From the NCBI GenBank assembly GCA_945933905.1, contig CAMEQX010000097.1, positions 1 to 5,821 on the forward strand: 5,821 bases of DNA, written 5' to 3'. Below the pieces are notes generated by a model. That model saw only the letters and a program-made list of their open reading frames with translations. It did not search any database and was not told the DNA's origin. Source of the DNA: an uncultured Clostridia bacterium. GTDB taxonomy: Bacteria; Bacillota; Clostridia; Oscillospirales; Ruminococcaceae. Shown one piece after another: positions 5,696 through 5,821 of this stretch. Position numbers and translations under genes: made by a program. Every line of letters begins with the position of its first letter. Position 1 is the stretch's first letter.

Positions 5696-5803
5696 ATGTA
5701 TCGGATAAATAATGAGAGATTTAATAAAAGATTTTTTCAAGGGCAATCTTTTAGACATATTACTTTATCGGGTCTGAAAAAAGAACTGTGTAAACACGAA
5801 TAA
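5696..5803 (+). pseudogene. Start of the gene after dptF (expected dptG), stopping after 35 codons
   Basis: The ATG lies two bases after the dptF stop and has a strong AGGAGG, so translation from here is very likely. The frame gives 35 residues, beginning MYRINNERFN and ending KKELCKHE, and then meets TAA (5801-5803). In known dptFGH operons dptG follows dptF at this spot, but 35 residues are too few to recognise it. The A6 run at 5777-5782 lies just before the problem. Loss of one A would move translation into the frame that stays open from there to the window end. The gene may therefore be frameshifted by mutation or sequencing error, or truncated at a junction. It could also be a real small peptide. 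Only 18 bases follow, so the case is open. Confidence 0.4.
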
Positions 5804-5821
5804 TCCCGAAAAACGTACCAA

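Noticed and set aside
3142..5810. Repeated decamer aataatcccg near 3142-3151 and near 5799-5808 as possible element ends
   Set aside because: About a dozen or more chance 10-base repeats are expected in a window this size. The flanks differ, and there is no integrase, transposase or target-site duplication.

Overview
The window looks like part of an integrated mobile element, or a mobilizable plasmid, from a low-to-moderate GC Gram-positive bacterium. A gut-type Clostridia or Oscillospirales host is an inference from strong AGGAGG-type ribosome binding sites, near-consensus TATAAT promoters, AT-rich intergenic DNA and the style of the mobilization proteins. No 16S rRNA or other marker gene is present to settle the taxon.

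Layout, left to right. (1) Positions 1-1791 are filled by one minus-strand gene that runs off the left edge. Its 597 visible codons carry a long Ala/Pro/Ser/Lys/acidic linker and end in an unusual P-loop (GHTGSLKT), as in primase/helicase-type ATPases of mobile elements. (2) Positions 1792-2041 are an AT-rich divergent promoter region built around a perfect 12-bp inverted repeat. (3) Positions 2042-3114 are a compact mobilization module. It holds a 68-aa unknown protein ending in an intrinsic terminator, a candidate oriT with a TATCCTG|C nick-site match inside two tandem hairpins, a ribbon-helix-helix MobC-like protein, and a short relaxase with the HxDxxNxHxH motif. (4) Positions 3115-3576 are non-coding, with a strong hairpin near the relaxase end and a near-consensus extended -10 promoter. 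(5) Positions 3577-5803 are a more AT-rich defence module: a 116-aa protein resembling the N-terminal domain of HNH endonucleases, then a DptF homologue (DNA phosphorothioation-dependent restriction), then a well-translated start of another gene that stops after 35 codons.

How the parts fit together. The MobC-like protein and relaxase would nick the upstream oriT so that the element could be mobilized by a helper conjugation system. The left ATPase may serve element replication or maintenance. The dpt genes are cargo: DptF works with DptG and DptH to restrict DNA that lacks the phosphorothioate marks made by DndABCDE. None of dndABCDE, dptG (intact) or dptH is visible here, so they lie outside the window, are absent, or are broken. 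The most interesting points are the predicted oriT, the small gene placed ahead of dptF, and the abrupt stop in the gene after dptF.
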